Assembly: GCF_001650735.1 (NCBI RefSeq)
Contig: NZ_LXVY01000004.1
Location: 205,537 to 269,536 of the forward strand
DNA from: Sphingomonas sp. TDK1
GTDB lineage: Bacteria; Pseudomonadota; Alphaproteobacteria; Sphingomonadales; Sphingomonadaceae
Length of the DNA: 64,000 bases
Direction of reading: 5' to 3'
Within the stretch, counting starts at the first letter, position 1. Each line of letters starts with the position of its first letter. The notes below the pieces were generated by a model. The model saw only the letters and a list, made by a program, of their open reading frames with translations. It ran no database searches and was not told the DNA's origin. Shown piece by piece: positions 55,524 through 64,000 of the stretch. A program made the translations under genes and the position numbers.

Positions 55524-56522
55524 TCAGGCCGGCTCGACCGCGCGCATTGCCTCCGCCGCTATTTCCAGGCTGCGCTTGCGGGCTTGATGGTCGAACATCG
55601 CGCTGGTCAGCATCAGCTCGTCGGCCTGGGTGCGCGCGATAAACGCCTCGATCTCGCGGCGCACCTTTTCCGGGCCGCCGACTGCCGAGGCCGAGAGCAC
55701 ATGGTCGAGCACCGCATTGCCCTGCGTGCCCAGGCTCTCGCGATAGCCCCGCACCGGCGGCGGTAGCTGGATGCCGCGCCCGGTGGTGCGGATCGCGACG
55801 AACGCCTGTTGCTGCGAGCTGGCGAGATACTCCGCCTCCTCGTCGCTGTCCGCGCCGAACACGTTGAAGCCGAGCATGACGTGCGGCTTGTCCAGTGCCG
55901 CGGAGGGGCGGAAGTTGCGACGATAAACCGCGATCGCCTCGTCGAGCAGCCCCGGTGCGAAGTGCGAGGCGAAGGCGTAGGGCAGTCCCAGCGCGGCGGC
56001 GAGCTGGGCGCCGAAGGTGCTCGACCCCAGGATCCACAGCTTGACGTCCGCTCCCGCCCCCGGCGTCGCGCGGATGCCGGTGCGGCCGTCATCGGCGAAA
56101 TAGCTCTGCAGTTCCATCACGTCCTGCGGGAAGTCGTTGCCGTCGCTCGTGAGGTTGCGGCGGATCGCGGCGGACACGCGCTGGTCGGATCCCGGCGCGC
56201 GGCCAAGGCCCAGGTCGATGCGGCCCGGGAACAGCGCGTCGAGCGTGCCGAACGCCTCCGCCACCTGCAGCGGCGAGTGGTTGGGCAGCATGATCCCGCC
56301 CGCACCGATGCGGATCCTGCTGGTCGCCTGGCCGACATGCGCGATCACCACGGCGGTGGCGGCGCTGGCGATGCCTTCCATGCCGTGATGCTCGGCCATC
56401 CAGTAGCGCTGGAAGCCGAGCGCCTCGGCATGGGCGGCAAGGTCGGCGGCGTTGGCGAGCGCCTGGCCCACGGTGCCGCCTTGGACGACGGGCACCAGAT
56501 CGAGCAGGGAATATGCAGTCAT
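55524..56522 (-). CDS. Luciferase-like (LLM class) flavin-dependent oxidoreductase
   Basis: A 332-residue LLM-class enzyme of the bacterial luciferase fold that uses reduced FMN or F420. Family pattern: [37 protein letters not shown] (WxAEHH motif), [20 protein letters not shown] and [13 protein letters not shown]. These features match the MsnO8/YhbW-type subgroup. Substrate unknown. It converges with the histidine kinase gene, with stops 3 bases apart. Confidence 0.9.
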   Translation of the reverse strand: MTAYSLLDLVPVVQGGTVGQALANAADLAAHAEALGFQRYWMAEHHGMEGIASAATAVVIAHVGQATSRIRIGAGGIMLPNHSPLQVAEAFGTLDALFPGRIDLGLGRAPGSDQRVSAAIRRNLTSDGNDFPQDVMELQSYFADDGRTGIRATPGAGADVKLWILGSSTFGAQLAAALGLPYAFASHFAPGLLDEAIAVYRRNFRPSAALDKPHVMLGFNVFGADSDEEAEYLASSQQQAFVAIRTTGRGIQLPPPVRGYRESLGTQGNAVLDHVLSASAVGGPEKVRREIEAFIARTQADELMLTSAMFDHQARKRSLEIAAEAMRAVEPA

Positions 56523-56681
56523 GGAGAGGATGTGGGGACGCCGGGGCAGCGTTGCCAGAGGGTTAACTCCTCTGGGGTGGGCAGGAAAAGGGTGCGGGCC
56601 GGCAGCAAGGGCGAGCGTCGAAGAAGAAGCTGCGGCCGAGGACCATCTTTTGCGCCGCGCCGCCCGCTACCCTCTCGCGCC

Positions 56682-56721
56682 CTCCCCCAACCCCCACCGC
56701 AAGCGGGAGGGGTTGGGGGAG
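56682..56721 (-). terminator. GC-rich hairpin after the RND pump gene
   Basis: CTCCCCCAACCCC (56682-56694) pairs perfectly with GGGGTTGGGGGAG (56709-56721); the loop itself folds (CCGC-AA-GCGG). It lies 10 bases after the pump stop. It may be a terminator or another palindromic repeat; the C/G-rich arms resemble the ileS element, but the core motif is missing. Confidence 0.5.
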
Positions 56722-56731
56722 CAGTTGACTC

Positions 56732-59700
56732 TCACTCCGCCGGCTGGACGCCGTCGTCGCCGGGCTTGTGATCGATCGCGCCCGGCGCACCGACCGGCCC
56801 CAGCACGCGGCTGCCGTCGTCGCCCGGACGATAGGTAAGCAGCCGCCGCGAAAGCCGCGGGCCGAGCCAGCCTTCGAGCCCCACCGCCAGGCTGAACAGC
56901 GCAGGCACGATCACCAGCGTCAGCAAGGTCGAGACGATGAGGCCGCCGATCACCACCACGCCCATCGGCGCGCGGAAGGACGAGTCGCCGTTGAGCGACA
57001 GCGCGGTCGGCACCATGCCCGCCACCATCGCGATGGTGGTCATCACGATCGGCTGGGCACGCTTGCGGCCCGCATCGACGATCGCCTCCATCTTGGAAAC
57101 GCCCTTCTCCATCTCCTCCAGCGCGAAATCGACGAGCAGGATCGAGTTCTTGGCGACGATGCCGAACAGCATCAGCATGCCGATATAGACGGGCAAGCTT
57201 ACCGGCATGCCCAGGATCGCCAGCATGATCAGTCCACCCAGCGGCGCGTTGAGCAGCGAGCCCATGTTGACGATCGGCGACACGAAACGGCGGTACAGCA
57301 GCACCATCACCGCGAAGACCAGGAAGATGCCCGAGGCCAGCGCGACGATGAAGTTCTGGATCATCTCGCCCTGCCACTTGGCCTGGCCCACCGTCATCTC
57401 CGCCACGCCCACCGGCAGCTGCTTCATGACGGGGAGATTGTGAATCTCCTTCATCACATCACCCGAGACATAGGGCTTGCCCGTCGACGGGTTCATCGCG
57501 AGGTCGGCACCCACTACCAGGCGGCGCTGGAGGTTGAGGCGCTCGACCTTGGTCGGCCCCGCGGCGAAGCGGATGTCCGCCACCGCCGACAGCGGCACCG
57601 AACCGCCGGTCTGGGTCTGCACGCGCATGTTGCGCAGCGTATCGAGCTTGGTACGCGAATCCTGATCCAGCGCGACGCGGATCGGGATCTGGCGATCGGA
57701 CAGCGAGAATTTGGCGCTGTTCTGCTCGATGTCGCCCAGCGTCGCGACGCGGATCGCGTTGGACAGCGCCGCCGTGGTCACGCCCAGATCGGCAGCCAGG
57801 TCGAGCCGCGGCGAGATGACGATCTCCGGCCGCTGCAGATCGCCCGAGATGCGCGGCGCAACGACGGACTTGAGGCCCTCCATCTGCTTCATCAGGGTGA
57901 GCGCGGTCTTGTTGAGCAGCTCGGGATCCTCGCCGCCCAGCGTGATTGTCAGGTCACGGCCCGACGAGCCCCAGCCGAACTGCGAGCGGAAGTTCACCCG
58001 CGCATCGGGGATGGCGAGCAGCTTGGGCGCCACCCGCTTCTCGAATTCGGTGCTGGTCTCGGTACGGGCGGGCGAGTGCTTCTCGGCGAGCGTGGCGGTC
58101 ACACGGCCATTGCCCACCTGGGTGCGGGCATAGGTATGCTGCACCGCCGGCTCGGCGCGCAGGATGCCCGCCACCTGCTGGACGACGCGATCGGTCTGCT
58201 CCAGCGTGGTGCCCGGCACCATCTCCACCGTCGCGGTCACCGTATCCTCGTCCTGCGCCGGCTGGAAGGTCTGGGGCATGCCGACGAGCAGACCGATCGT
58301 GGCGCCGAGCGACAGCACATAAGCGAGGATCGCCACCCACCGATGCATCAGCGTCCATTCGAGCAGCCGGACATAGCCGCGCATTACCGGGCCGCCGCCA
58401 TGTTCGACATGGCCGTGCGCCTTGAGGAAATAGGCCGCGATCATCGGCGTGAGCATGCGGGCGACGGCTAGCGACATCAGCACCGCGGCGACCACGGTGA
58501 GGCCGAAATTCTTGAAGAACTGGCCGGAGATGCCCGGCATCAGGCCTACTGGCAGGAACACCGCGACGATCGACATGGTGGTGGCGAGCACGGCGATGCC
58601 GATTTCGTCCGCCGCGTCGATCGAGGCCTGATAGGCAGACTTGCCCATCCGCATGTGGCGGACGATGTTCTCGATCTCCACGATCGCATCGTCGACCAGC
58701 ACGCCCGCCACCAGGCTGAGTGCGAGCAGCGTCATCTGGTTGAGCGTGAAGCCCATCATGTCCATGAACCAGAAGCTGGGGATCGCCGAAAGCGGGATCG
58801 CCAGCGCCGAGATCACCGTCGCGCGCCAGTCGCGCAGGAAGAGGAACACGACGATGACGGCGAGCACCGCGCCTTCGATCATCGCCTCCATCGCGGTGTT
58901 GAACTGCTCCTTGGCATATTTGCTGTAGTTGTCGAGCAGCTCGAAATGGACCTTGGGGTTGGCCTTTTCGAGCGCCTGCAGCTTCTTCTGCGCTTCGTCG
59001 TAGATGGTGACGTCCGAGGCGCCCTTGGCGCGCTGGATGTCGAACGAGATCACCGGATGCCCGTCATAGCGCGCGAAGTTGCGGAGCTCGGCATAGCCGT
59101 CCTTCACCGTCGCGATATCGGCAAGGCGCACGGTGCGGCCGGTGCCGGTCGCGATCTGGGTCTGGCCCAGCGAATAGGCATCCTTGGCGTTGCCGACGAC
59201 GCGGAGCGACTGTTCGAAGCCGGAAATCTGCGCGCGGCCGCCCGCGGCGTTCAGGTTCACCTGGCGCAGCTGCTGGTTCACCTGGCTCGCGGTGAGGCCG
59301 AAGCTGGCGAGCTTGGTCGGGTCGAGCACGACGCTGACTTCGCGGTTGACGCCGCCGTTGCGCTGCACCGCCGCCATGCCGGAGATCGACAGCAGCTCCT
59401 TCGAGACGCTGTTGTCGATGTACCAGGACAGCTGCTCGACGGTCATGTCGGTCGCGGTGGCGGTGAAGCTGGCGACATCGTTGTTGCTGGCGCTGTCGAC
59501 CCGGCCGACCTGCGGCTCCAGGATTCCATCGGGCAGGTTGCCGCGGATCTGCTGGATCGCGCTGCGCACGTCCTCCACCGCCCGGTCGATCGGCGTGCCG
59601 ATCGCCAGCTGCACCACCGTCTGGGTGTTGCCTTCGGAAACCGTAGAGTTGATCTCGTCGATGCCCTGCAGGCTGCGGACCGCGGACTCGACCTTCTGGG

Positions 59701-59899
59701 TGATCTGCGTCTCCAGCTCGCTCGGCGCGGCGCCGGGCTGGCTGATCGAGATCCAGACGATCGGGAAATCGATGTCCGGGCTGTTGTTCACGTCCATCCG
59801 GCTGAAGCTGACCAGCCCGGCGATGGTGAGGAACAGGAAGAGGACGATCGGCGGGACCGGGTTGCGGATGGCCCAGGCCGAGATGTTGCGAAAGCTCAT
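56732..59899 (-). CDS. RND-family efflux pump inner-membrane subunit
   Basis: A 1055-residue AcrB/HAE1-type proton-driven transporter with 12 membrane helices and two large periplasmic loops. The conserved proton-relay residues appear: [13 protein letters not shown] in TM4 and [10 protein letters not shown] in TM10. N-terminus [20 protein letters not shown] is typical. It exports drugs, dyes or metabolites with the adaptor upstream and an outer-membrane channel that is not in the window. It follows the adaptor by 12 bases. Confidence 0.95.
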   Translation of the reverse strand: MSFRNISAWAIRNPVPPIVLFLFLTIAGLVSFSRMDVNNSPDIDFPIVWISISQPGAAPSELETQITQKVESAVRSLQGIDEINSTVSEGNTQTVVQLAIGTPIDRAVEDVRSAIQQIRGNLPDGILEPQVGRVDSASNNDVASFTATATDMTVEQLSWYIDNSVSKELLSISGMAAVQRNGGVNREVSVVLDPTKLASFGLTASQVNQQLRQVNLNAAGGRAQISGFEQSLRVVGNAKDAYSLGQTQIATGTGRTVRLADIATVKDGYAELRNFARYDGHPVISFDIQRAKGASDVTIYDEAQKKLQALEKANPKVHFELLDNYSKYAKEQFNTAMEAMIEGAVLAVIVVFLFLRDWRATVISALAIPLSAIPSFWFMDMMGFTLNQMTLLALSLVAGVLVDDAIVEIENIVRHMRMGKSAYQASIDAADEIGIAVLATTMSIVAVFLPVGLMPGISGQFFKNFGLTVVAAVLMSLAVARMLTPMIAAYFLKAHGHVEHGGGPVMRGYVRLLEWTLMHRWVAILAYVLSLGATIGLLVGMPQTFQPAQDEDTVTATVEMVPGTTLEQTDRVVQQVAGILRAEPAVQHTYARTQVGNGRVTATLAEKHSPARTETSTEFEKRVAPKLLAIPDARVNFRSQFGWGSSGRDLTITLGGEDPELLNKTALTLMKQMEGLKSVVAPRISGDLQRPEIVISPRLDLAADLGVTTAALSNAIRVATLGDIEQNSAKFSLSDRQIPIRVALDQDSRTKLDTLRNMRVQTQTGGSVPLSAVADIRFAAGPTKVERLNLQRRLVVGADLAMNPSTGKPYVSGDVMKEIHNLPVMKQLPVGVAEMTVGQAKWQGEMIQNFIVALASGIFLVFAVMVLLYRRFVSPIVNMGSLLNAPLGGLIMLAILGMPVSLPVYIGMLMLFGIVAKNSILLVDFALEEMEKGVSKMEAIVDAGRKRAQPIVMTTIAMVAGMVPTALSLNGDSSFRAPMGVVVIGGLIVSTLLTLVIVPALFSLAVGLEGWLGPRLSRRLLTYRPGDDGSRVLGPVGAPGAIDHKPGDDGVQPAE

Positions 59900-59911
59900 C
59901 GCGCCGATCCC

Positions 59912-61093
59912 TTACTTCTTCTGGAGCTGGGGTATGACCTTCTGGCCCGGATTCAGGAATGCGCCGGCCGTCATCACCACGCGCTCGTTGCCGGTGAGGC
60001 CGCCGATGATGCGCACGCCCTGGTCCGATACGTCGCCGGTCTTCACTTCGCGGCGCACCGCCTCGTTCTTGTCGTTGAGGATGTAGACATAGGTGCCCAG
60101 CTGGTCGCTCTGCACCGCCGACTGCGGCAGGATCACGGAGGTGACCGCACCGGCGACGATCCGCGCGCTGGCGAAGCCGCCGGGGCGCAGCGCAGGGTTA
60201 TAGGGCAGCGCGATGCGTGCGATGCCGAGGCGGCTCGTCGGGTCGATCACCGGCGAGACCTGCCAGACCTGGCCCTGGAAGCTGGTCTGGGTGCCGACAG
60301 GCGTCACTTCGGCGGGCGCGCCGACGTGGAGCTTCTGGATGTCGGCTTCGGAAAGCTGCGTGCGCAGCTCGAGCTGGCCGTCCATCGCCATGCGGAACAG
60401 CGTGCCCGAGCCCGAGCTGACGATCTGCCCCGGCTCGATCTGGCGCGCGAGCACGAGACCGGCCTCCGGCGCGCGGATGTCGAGCCGGCGGTTGCGCGCC
60501 TGGGTTTCCGCCAGCTGCGCCTTGGCGACGCGGACGCGGGCGAGCGCCTGATCCCGTGCCGCGGTCTTCTGATCGATATCCGCGCGGGAAATGAATCCGT
60601 TTCCGACCAGCTTCTCGGCGCGATCCAGATTCGACTGGGCGAGCTTGGCATCGGCTTCGGCGACGCGGATCTGCGCGGCGAGCGACTCGGCGGTCTGCGC
60701 CTGGACCGAACGGTCGACCACGGCGAGCACCTGGCCCTTCTGCACCCAGCTGCCGGCATCGACCAGCACGCGGGTAACGATGCCGCCCTCGCCCGCGACG
60801 CCCACCGGCATCTCACGCTTGGCTGCCAGGCTGCCATTGCCGGTGACGATCGTCGAAACCGTCTGCTGACCGGGGGCGGAGACGGTGACGGTGAGCAGCT
60901 GGGCCTGGTCCTTGCCCCCCTTGGCTGCCGGGACGGGCGCGCCCGAATGGCGGCCCATCATCAGAAAGCCGGCGATCACGACCAGCAGAAAGGCGCCGAG
61001 GCCGATCCACAGCCACTTGCGCCCGCGACGCGCCGGTTCCCCCTCGAAACCGAGCCGTTCCTGCCGATCCAACATCCCTGCCTCGTAATTCAT
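59912..61093 (-). CDS. RND efflux periplasmic adaptor (MFP) protein
   Basis: A 393-residue membrane fusion protein. A single membrane helix (about residues 27-48) anchors it. Regions follow: lipoyl/barrel-sandwich (VLVDAGSWVQKGQVLAVVD), a helical hairpin (about 120-190), then GLVLARQIEPGQIV, and beta-barrel and membrane-proximal parts (PQSAVQSDQLGTYVYIL). It links the RND pump to the outer-membrane channel. Start ATG at 61093 behind GAGG. It is divergent from the SIMPL gene across 268 bases. Confidence 0.93.
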   Translation of the reverse strand: MNYEAGMLDRQERLGFEGEPARRGRKWLWIGLGAFLLVVIAGFLMMGRHSGAPVPAAKGGKDQAQLLTVTVSAPGQQTVSTIVTGNGSLAAKREMPVGVAGEGGIVTRVLVDAGSWVQKGQVLAVVDRSVQAQTAESLAAQIRVAEADAKLAQSNLDRAEKLVGNGFISRADIDQKTAARDQALARVRVAKAQLAETQARNRRLDIRAPEAGLVLARQIEPGQIVSSGSGTLFRMAMDGQLELRTQLSEADIQKLHVGAPAEVTPVGTQTSFQGQVWQVSPVIDPTSRLGIARIALPYNPALRPGGFASARIVAGAVTSVILPQSAVQSDQLGTYVYILNDKNEAVRREVKTGDVSDQGVRIIGGLTGNERVVMTAGAFLNPGQKVIPQLQKK

Positions 61094-61361
61094 GCGCCCA
61101 CCTCGTTCGGGACGCGTGCCTGTCCCGGGTCGCACTGTATTATAGGAATATATCACCCGCCACAAGGCCGGTGTAGCAACGCGCGGCGGAATGCCCGGTT
61201 GCATGCATCTGCGCAAGTGACCGCAAAGAAAAAGTCCGGCTTGTGCGGGTGCTTGCAAGTAACACCAATCGTTTGTTGGAGCCGCGCCGTTCAGCCTGCG
61301 TTCGTATGCAGGCGTCGACAAGCCGGTGCATACCGACGACAAACCACAGGAGGAACGTCCC

Positions 61362-62087
61362 ATGATCCGCACTCTGCCGCTTGCCGCGATGCTCATGCTC
61401 GCCGCTGCGCCCCAGGCCTTTGCCCAGGTGCAGCCGGTAGCCCAGCCGATCCCCGCCGACGGCACCGTGCTCGACATCGTCGCCGAGGGCACGAGCACGC
61501 ACGTTCCCGATCTCGCGCTGATCCAGGCAGGGGTCGTAACCAACGCCGCGACCGCGGGCGAAGCGATGCAGCAGAACGCCGCACGCATGAGCGCGGTGCT
61601 GGCGGCACTGCGCAAGGCCGGCGTCGCCGAGCGCGACCTGCAGACCAGCGCCGTGAATCTGTCGCCGCAATATCGCTATCAGGAGAACAAGCCGCCGGTC
61701 ATCACCGGCTATCAGGCCTCCAACCAGCTGACGGTCCGCTTCCGGGACGTTGCCAAGAGCGGCACGATCCTCGATGCGCTGGTCGCACAAGGCGCGAACA
61801 ATATCGCCGGCCCCAACCTTACGCTTGCCGACGAAGCGGGCGCGCTGGACGAGGCCCGGCGCGACGCCATCGCCAAGGCCAAGGCGCGGGCCGCACTCTA
61901 CGCGCAGGCGGCGGGTCTCAAGGTCGATCGGATCCTGCTGATCTCGGAAGCCGGCACGCCGCAGATGGTCCAGCCGATGCCGATGCTGATGCGCGGAAAG
62001 GCGATGATGGCCGAGGCGGATACGGCAATCATTCCGGGCGAGCAGAAGATCACCGCCAGCGTTTCCGTACGCTTCCTGCTGAAATGA
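61362..62087 (+). CDS. SIMPL-domain (DUF541) periplasmic protein
   Basis: A 241-residue secreted protein with a strong AGGAGG. Signal peptide about residues 1-22 (ending QAFAQ). SIMPL/DUF541 core: LDIVAEGTSTHVPDLALIQA, RDLQTSAVNLSPQYRYQ, ITGYQASNQLTVRFRDV and ARRDAIAKAKARAALYAQ. E. coli homologue YggE is linked to oxidative stress; function is otherwise unclear. It is divergent from the RND adaptor, with two hairpins after the stop. Confidence 0.88.
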   Translation: MIRTLPLAAMLMLAAAPQAFAQVQPVAQPIPADGTVLDIVAEGTSTHVPDLALIQAGVVTNAATAGEAMQQNAARMSAVLAALRKAGVAERDLQTSAVNLSPQYRYQENKPPVITGYQASNQLTVRFRDVAKSGTILDALVAQGANNIAGPNLTLADEAGALDEARRDAIAKAKARAALYAQAAGLKVDRILLISEAGTPQMVQPMPMLMRGKAMMAEADTAIIPGEQKITASVSVRFLLK

Positions 62088-62093
62088 GCAACA

Positions 62094-62120
62094 CAGGCCC
62101 GCGCACGGCGCGCGGGCCTG
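62094..62120 (+). terminator. First hairpin after the SIMPL gene
   Basis: CAGGCCCGCGC (62094-62104) pairs with GCGCGGGCCTG (62110-62120) around a 5-base loop, 6 bases after the stop. There is no T-run, so it probably works with the next hairpin. Confidence 0.6.
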
Positions 62121-62143
62121 CCGAGCATGGCAGGACGCCAAGA

Positions 62144-62175
62144 AAAAAGGGCCGTCCCGAAGGACGGCCCTTTTT
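62144..62175. terminator. Bidirectional terminator between SIMPL and GlsB genes
   Basis: AAAAAGGGCCGTCC (62144-62157) pairs with GGACGGCCCTTTTT (62162-62175) around a 4-base loop. A and T runs flank it on both sides, so it serves both convergent genes. Confidence 0.92.
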
Positions 62176-62197
62176 GATTTCCGGTCGTGCGGGGCGC

Positions 62198-62455
62198 TTA
62201 ACGCACCGCGCCGCGACGAACCAGGTTGACGATCGCAAGCAGGATGACCGCACCCACCAGCGAGACCAGGAAGGTCATCGGGGTGATCACGCCGCTATTG
62301 ATGTTGCCGCCGAAGAGCAGCCCTCCGACGAAAGCGCCAACGATGCCGACGACGATGTTCAGAAAGATACCCTGCTGGGCATCCGTGCGCATGATGATGC
62401 TCGCGAGCCAACCGACGACGCCGCCGATGACGAGCCAAACGATAAAGCCTACCAT
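62198..62455 (-). CDS. GlsB/YeaQ/YmgE-family small membrane protein
   Basis: An 85-residue inner-membrane protein with three hydrophobic helices rich in glycine (IVWLVIGGVVGWLASII, IFLNIVVGIVGAFVGGLLF and TFLVSLVGAVILLAIVNL). The family pattern fits the transglycosylase-associated/GlsB group, linked to stress response. Start MVGFIVW at 62455 behind a GGAGG-like site; in-frame codons extend to 62509. Confidence 0.9.
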   Translation of the reverse strand: MVGFIVWLVIGGVVGWLASIIMRTDAQQGIFLNIVVGIVGAFVGGLLFGGNINSGVITPMTFLVSLVGAVILLAIVNLVRRGAVR

Positions 62456-62580
62456 TCGTCCCTCCTTTACTTGCCCGGCGACCCGGGCCACGCAAAGGAA
62501 AATCCGCAAGCACTCAGTTTGGTTCCGTCACGATATTTTGCGTTGTCAAGGGAACTTTCGATTAGGGCCGCAACGAAGAA

Positions 62581-62880
62581 TCAGAGCTTCTGCTGCCGCT
62601 CGTACAACGAACGATAATGCTGAATGCGCGTAACACGCAGTCCCGGCATGCCCGAGCGATCGATCGCGCGCTGCCAGCCGGCGAATTCCTCCATGGTGAG
62701 GCCGTAGCGATCGCACACCTCGTCCACGGTCAGAAGCCCGCCGTTGACGGCCGCGACAACCTCGGCCTTTCGCCGGACCACCCATCGGGTCGTGTTCGGC
62801 GGCGGCAGGGTGTCGAGGGTCAGCGGCTCGCCGAGCGGACCGATCACCTTCGCAGGACGGATCTTCTGGTTCTCAATCAT
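62581..62880 (-). CDS. sciP: CtrA inhibitor SciP
   Basis: A 99-residue helix-turn-helix protein of the DUF1153/SciP family. Signatures: VIGPLGEPLTLDTLPPPNTT, RWVVRRKAEVVAAVNGGLL, VDEVCDRYGLTMEEFAGWQ and GLRVTRIQHYRSLY. In Caulobacter SciP binds DNA and blocks CtrA activation at promoters in G1. Its presence supports an alphaproteobacterial cell cycle; the DivK-like gene is elsewhere in the window. Confidence 0.93.
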   Translation of the reverse strand: MIENQKIRPAKVIGPLGEPLTLDTLPPPNTTRWVVRRKAEVVAAVNGGLLTVDEVCDRYGLTMEEFAGWQRAIDRSGMPGLRVTRIQHYRSLYERQQKL

Positions 62881-63366
62881 CTACAACCTCTTCGGGGCCT
62901 GGTCGCCCCTGTTACGCAACCGTGAAACGACTTTTACCCGCCTGCCTTGAACATCGGCTAAAATGGCAAGGTAAACGCGCGCTTCACGCCTCTCCCCACC
63001 GGTGAAGCGCGGTTGCGGCGGCGCGATGGAAGCAGCCATCGGCCGGCGCGAGCAGCGCTGCCACGGGGAGTGGCATCGAAAGCCGGGTCTGGATGCGCGC
63101 GGTGGGGCTGGCCGCCTGCCGGCTCGTCACCATCGCCATCAGCACTGCCAGCCCCGTGGGGAGCATGGCGGCGGCCAAGTCGCGGTCCGAACGGGCAAAA
63201 CTTAAGTCCACCAATGCGTTTCCAGTCGTCCTTCGAGCGGACAGTATAGGCCCGCAGTGCTGAAAGGGCCGTAAAGGGGACGAAAACGGAGGCTTAACTT
63301 CCATGTCCGGTAGGTTTCCGGCGCTCCCGGGTGGCATCCGGAGCGGGCCTGCCCTATCTGCACGCC
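62881..63366. other. Intergenic region between sciP and mnmA with one doubtful ORF
   Basis: A 486-base gap. The minus strand holds a frame ending at 62984 that could encode about 75 residues (LAAAMLPTGLAVLMAMVTSR and a His/Ala-rich tail). It has no clear start codon, ribosome site or family match, so I do not call it a gene. The region must contain the divergent promoters of sciP and mnmA; I cannot place them reliably. Confidence 0.4.
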
Positions 63367-64000
63367 ATGATTCCCGGCGATTTCCAGCTTTCCGAGCCGC
63401 TTTCGGGGCGGCGCATCGTCGTCGCCATGTCCGGCGGCGTCGACTCTTCCGTGGTCGCAGCCCTCGCAGCCCGTAGCGGTGCGGAAACAATCGGCATCAC
63501 CCTGCAGCTGTACGACCATGGTGAAGCGGTGGGCCGTGCGGGCAGCTGCTGTGCCGGCCGCGACATCCGCGACGCGCGCGCGGTATGCGATCGGCTGGGC
63601 ATCGCCCACTATGTGTTCGACCACGCCAGCAGCTTTCAGACGCAGGTGATCGACGACTTCGCCGACGAATATCTGGCCGGCCGCACGCCGATCCCCTGCG
63701 TGAAGTGCAACATGGGGCCGAAATTCACCGATCTCTTCGCGCTCGCCCGCGATCTGGGCGCCGACTGCCTCGCCACCGGCCATTATGTCCGCCGGGTGGT
63801 GGGCGCACATGGTGCCGAACTGCACCGCGCCGCCGATCCGGCGCGCGACCAAAGCTATTTCCTGTTCGCGACCACCGCGGCGCAGCTCGACTATCTGCGC
63901 TTTCCTCTGGGCGGGCTGCCCAAGCCCGAGGTGCGGGCATTGGCCGCCGAGTTGGGCCTGGGCGTCGCCGGCAAGCCCGACAGCCAGGACATCTGCTTCG
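63367..64000 (+). CDS. mnmA: tRNA-specific 2-thiouridylase MnmA, partial
   Basis: 211 complete codons of a tRNA sulfurtransferase that installs 2-thiouridine at position 34 of Lys, Glu and Gln tRNAs. The PP-loop [19 protein letters not shown] binds ATP, and NMGPKFTDL and TGHYVRRV are typical. The catalytic Cys segment is TPIPCVKCN and the PxxxSQDIC-type block (KPDSQDICF) ends the visible part. The C-terminal half lies beyond base 64000. Confidence 0.95.
   Translation, partial: MIPGDFQLSEPLSGRRIVVAMSGGVDSSVVAALAARSGAETIGITLQLYDHGEAVGRAGSCCAGRDIRDARAVCDRLGIAHYVFDHASSFQTQVIDDFADEYLAGRTPIPCVKCNMGPKFTDLFALARDLGADCLATGHYVRRVVGAHGAELHRAADPARDQSYFLFATTAAQLDYLRFPLGGLPKPEVRALAAELGLGVAGKPDSQDICF

Noticed and set aside
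58655..62617. A 1320-codon plus-strand frame across the RND pump region
   Set aside because: It is antisense to the RND pump and adaptor, has no domain of its own, and arises from high GC and codon bias.

Overview
The window is about 64 kb of high-GC chromosomal DNA from an alphaproteobacterium, most likely a Sphingomonas or close relative. The main pointers are SciP, a DivK-like regulator and a DUF3035/BamF-type lipoprotein, the lptC-lptA-lptB-rpoN order, an RNase E with an acidic insert in its S1 domain, a TorF-type porin, a HWE-family kinase relic, and sphingomonad-style GC-rich palindromic repeats. It is almost entirely core chromosome. I see no rRNA, tRNA, CRISPR, prophage, insertion sequence or plasmid functions. 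The first gene (gyrB) and the last (mnmA) run off the ends of the window.

Layout. Positions 1-4.3 kb hold gyrB (partial), a ligase-associated DNA exonuclease, a SOUL heme-binding protein and a small secreted protein. From 4.3 to 9.4 kb a minus-strand block carries an RNase D-like gene, lptC-lptA-lptB, rpoN and an endonuclease/phosphatase-fold enzyme. From 9.4 to 16 kb come a glycine-rich double cold-shock protein, a decayed PAS-HWE histidine kinase, an Asp/Glu racemase-family gene with the ATP-dependent DNA ligase, a metallophosphoesterase and dps. From 16.2 to 19.4 kb are rpmG, a divK-like regulator, DUF3572, a HAD phosphatase-like gene, RidA and a TorF-like porin. From 19.5 to 29 kb a long minus-strand block covers translation and the envelope: amidase, PBP1A, prfB, a lipoprotein-type methyltransferase, ileS, lspA and bamF-like. 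From 29 to 38 kb on the plus strand are rne, an M48 protease with TPRs, a DsbA-like protein, a two-gene ABC-2 exporter and a chemoreceptor. From 38 to 44.8 kb lie a CocE/NonD hydrolase, glpX, two small cysteine-containing proteins, hom, a 2OG/IPNS-type oxygenase and a lipoprotein. From 44.9 to 56.5 kb come an MFS exporter, several small or hypothetical genes, a thioesterase, an extensin-like protein, a LOG-family protein, a DUF815 ATPase, an ABC-F protein, a PepSY protein with a two-component system, and a luciferase-like oxidoreductase. From 56.7 to 64 kb are an RND pump with its adaptor, a SIMPL-domain protein, a GlsB-type membrane protein, sciP and mnmA (partial).

How the genes work together. 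Envelope functions dominate: LPS transport (lptC/A/B), lipoprotein processing and OM assembly (lspA, bamF-like, M48 protease), and peptidoglycan synthesis and remodelling (mrcA, amidase, extensin-like). Efflux and export are also well represented. DNA maintenance is represented by gyrB and by the exonuclease and ligase of the ligase-associated repair set, which are separated here by about 9 kb. SciP and the DivK-like protein belong to the alphaproteobacterial cell-cycle network.

The most unusual feature is a GC-rich palindromic element of 114 bp (exactly 38 codons) inserted in frame in ileS. A sister copy lies just upstream of the same gene and a relative lies at 34.4 kb. It behaves like the in-frame palindromic elements known from Rickettsia.
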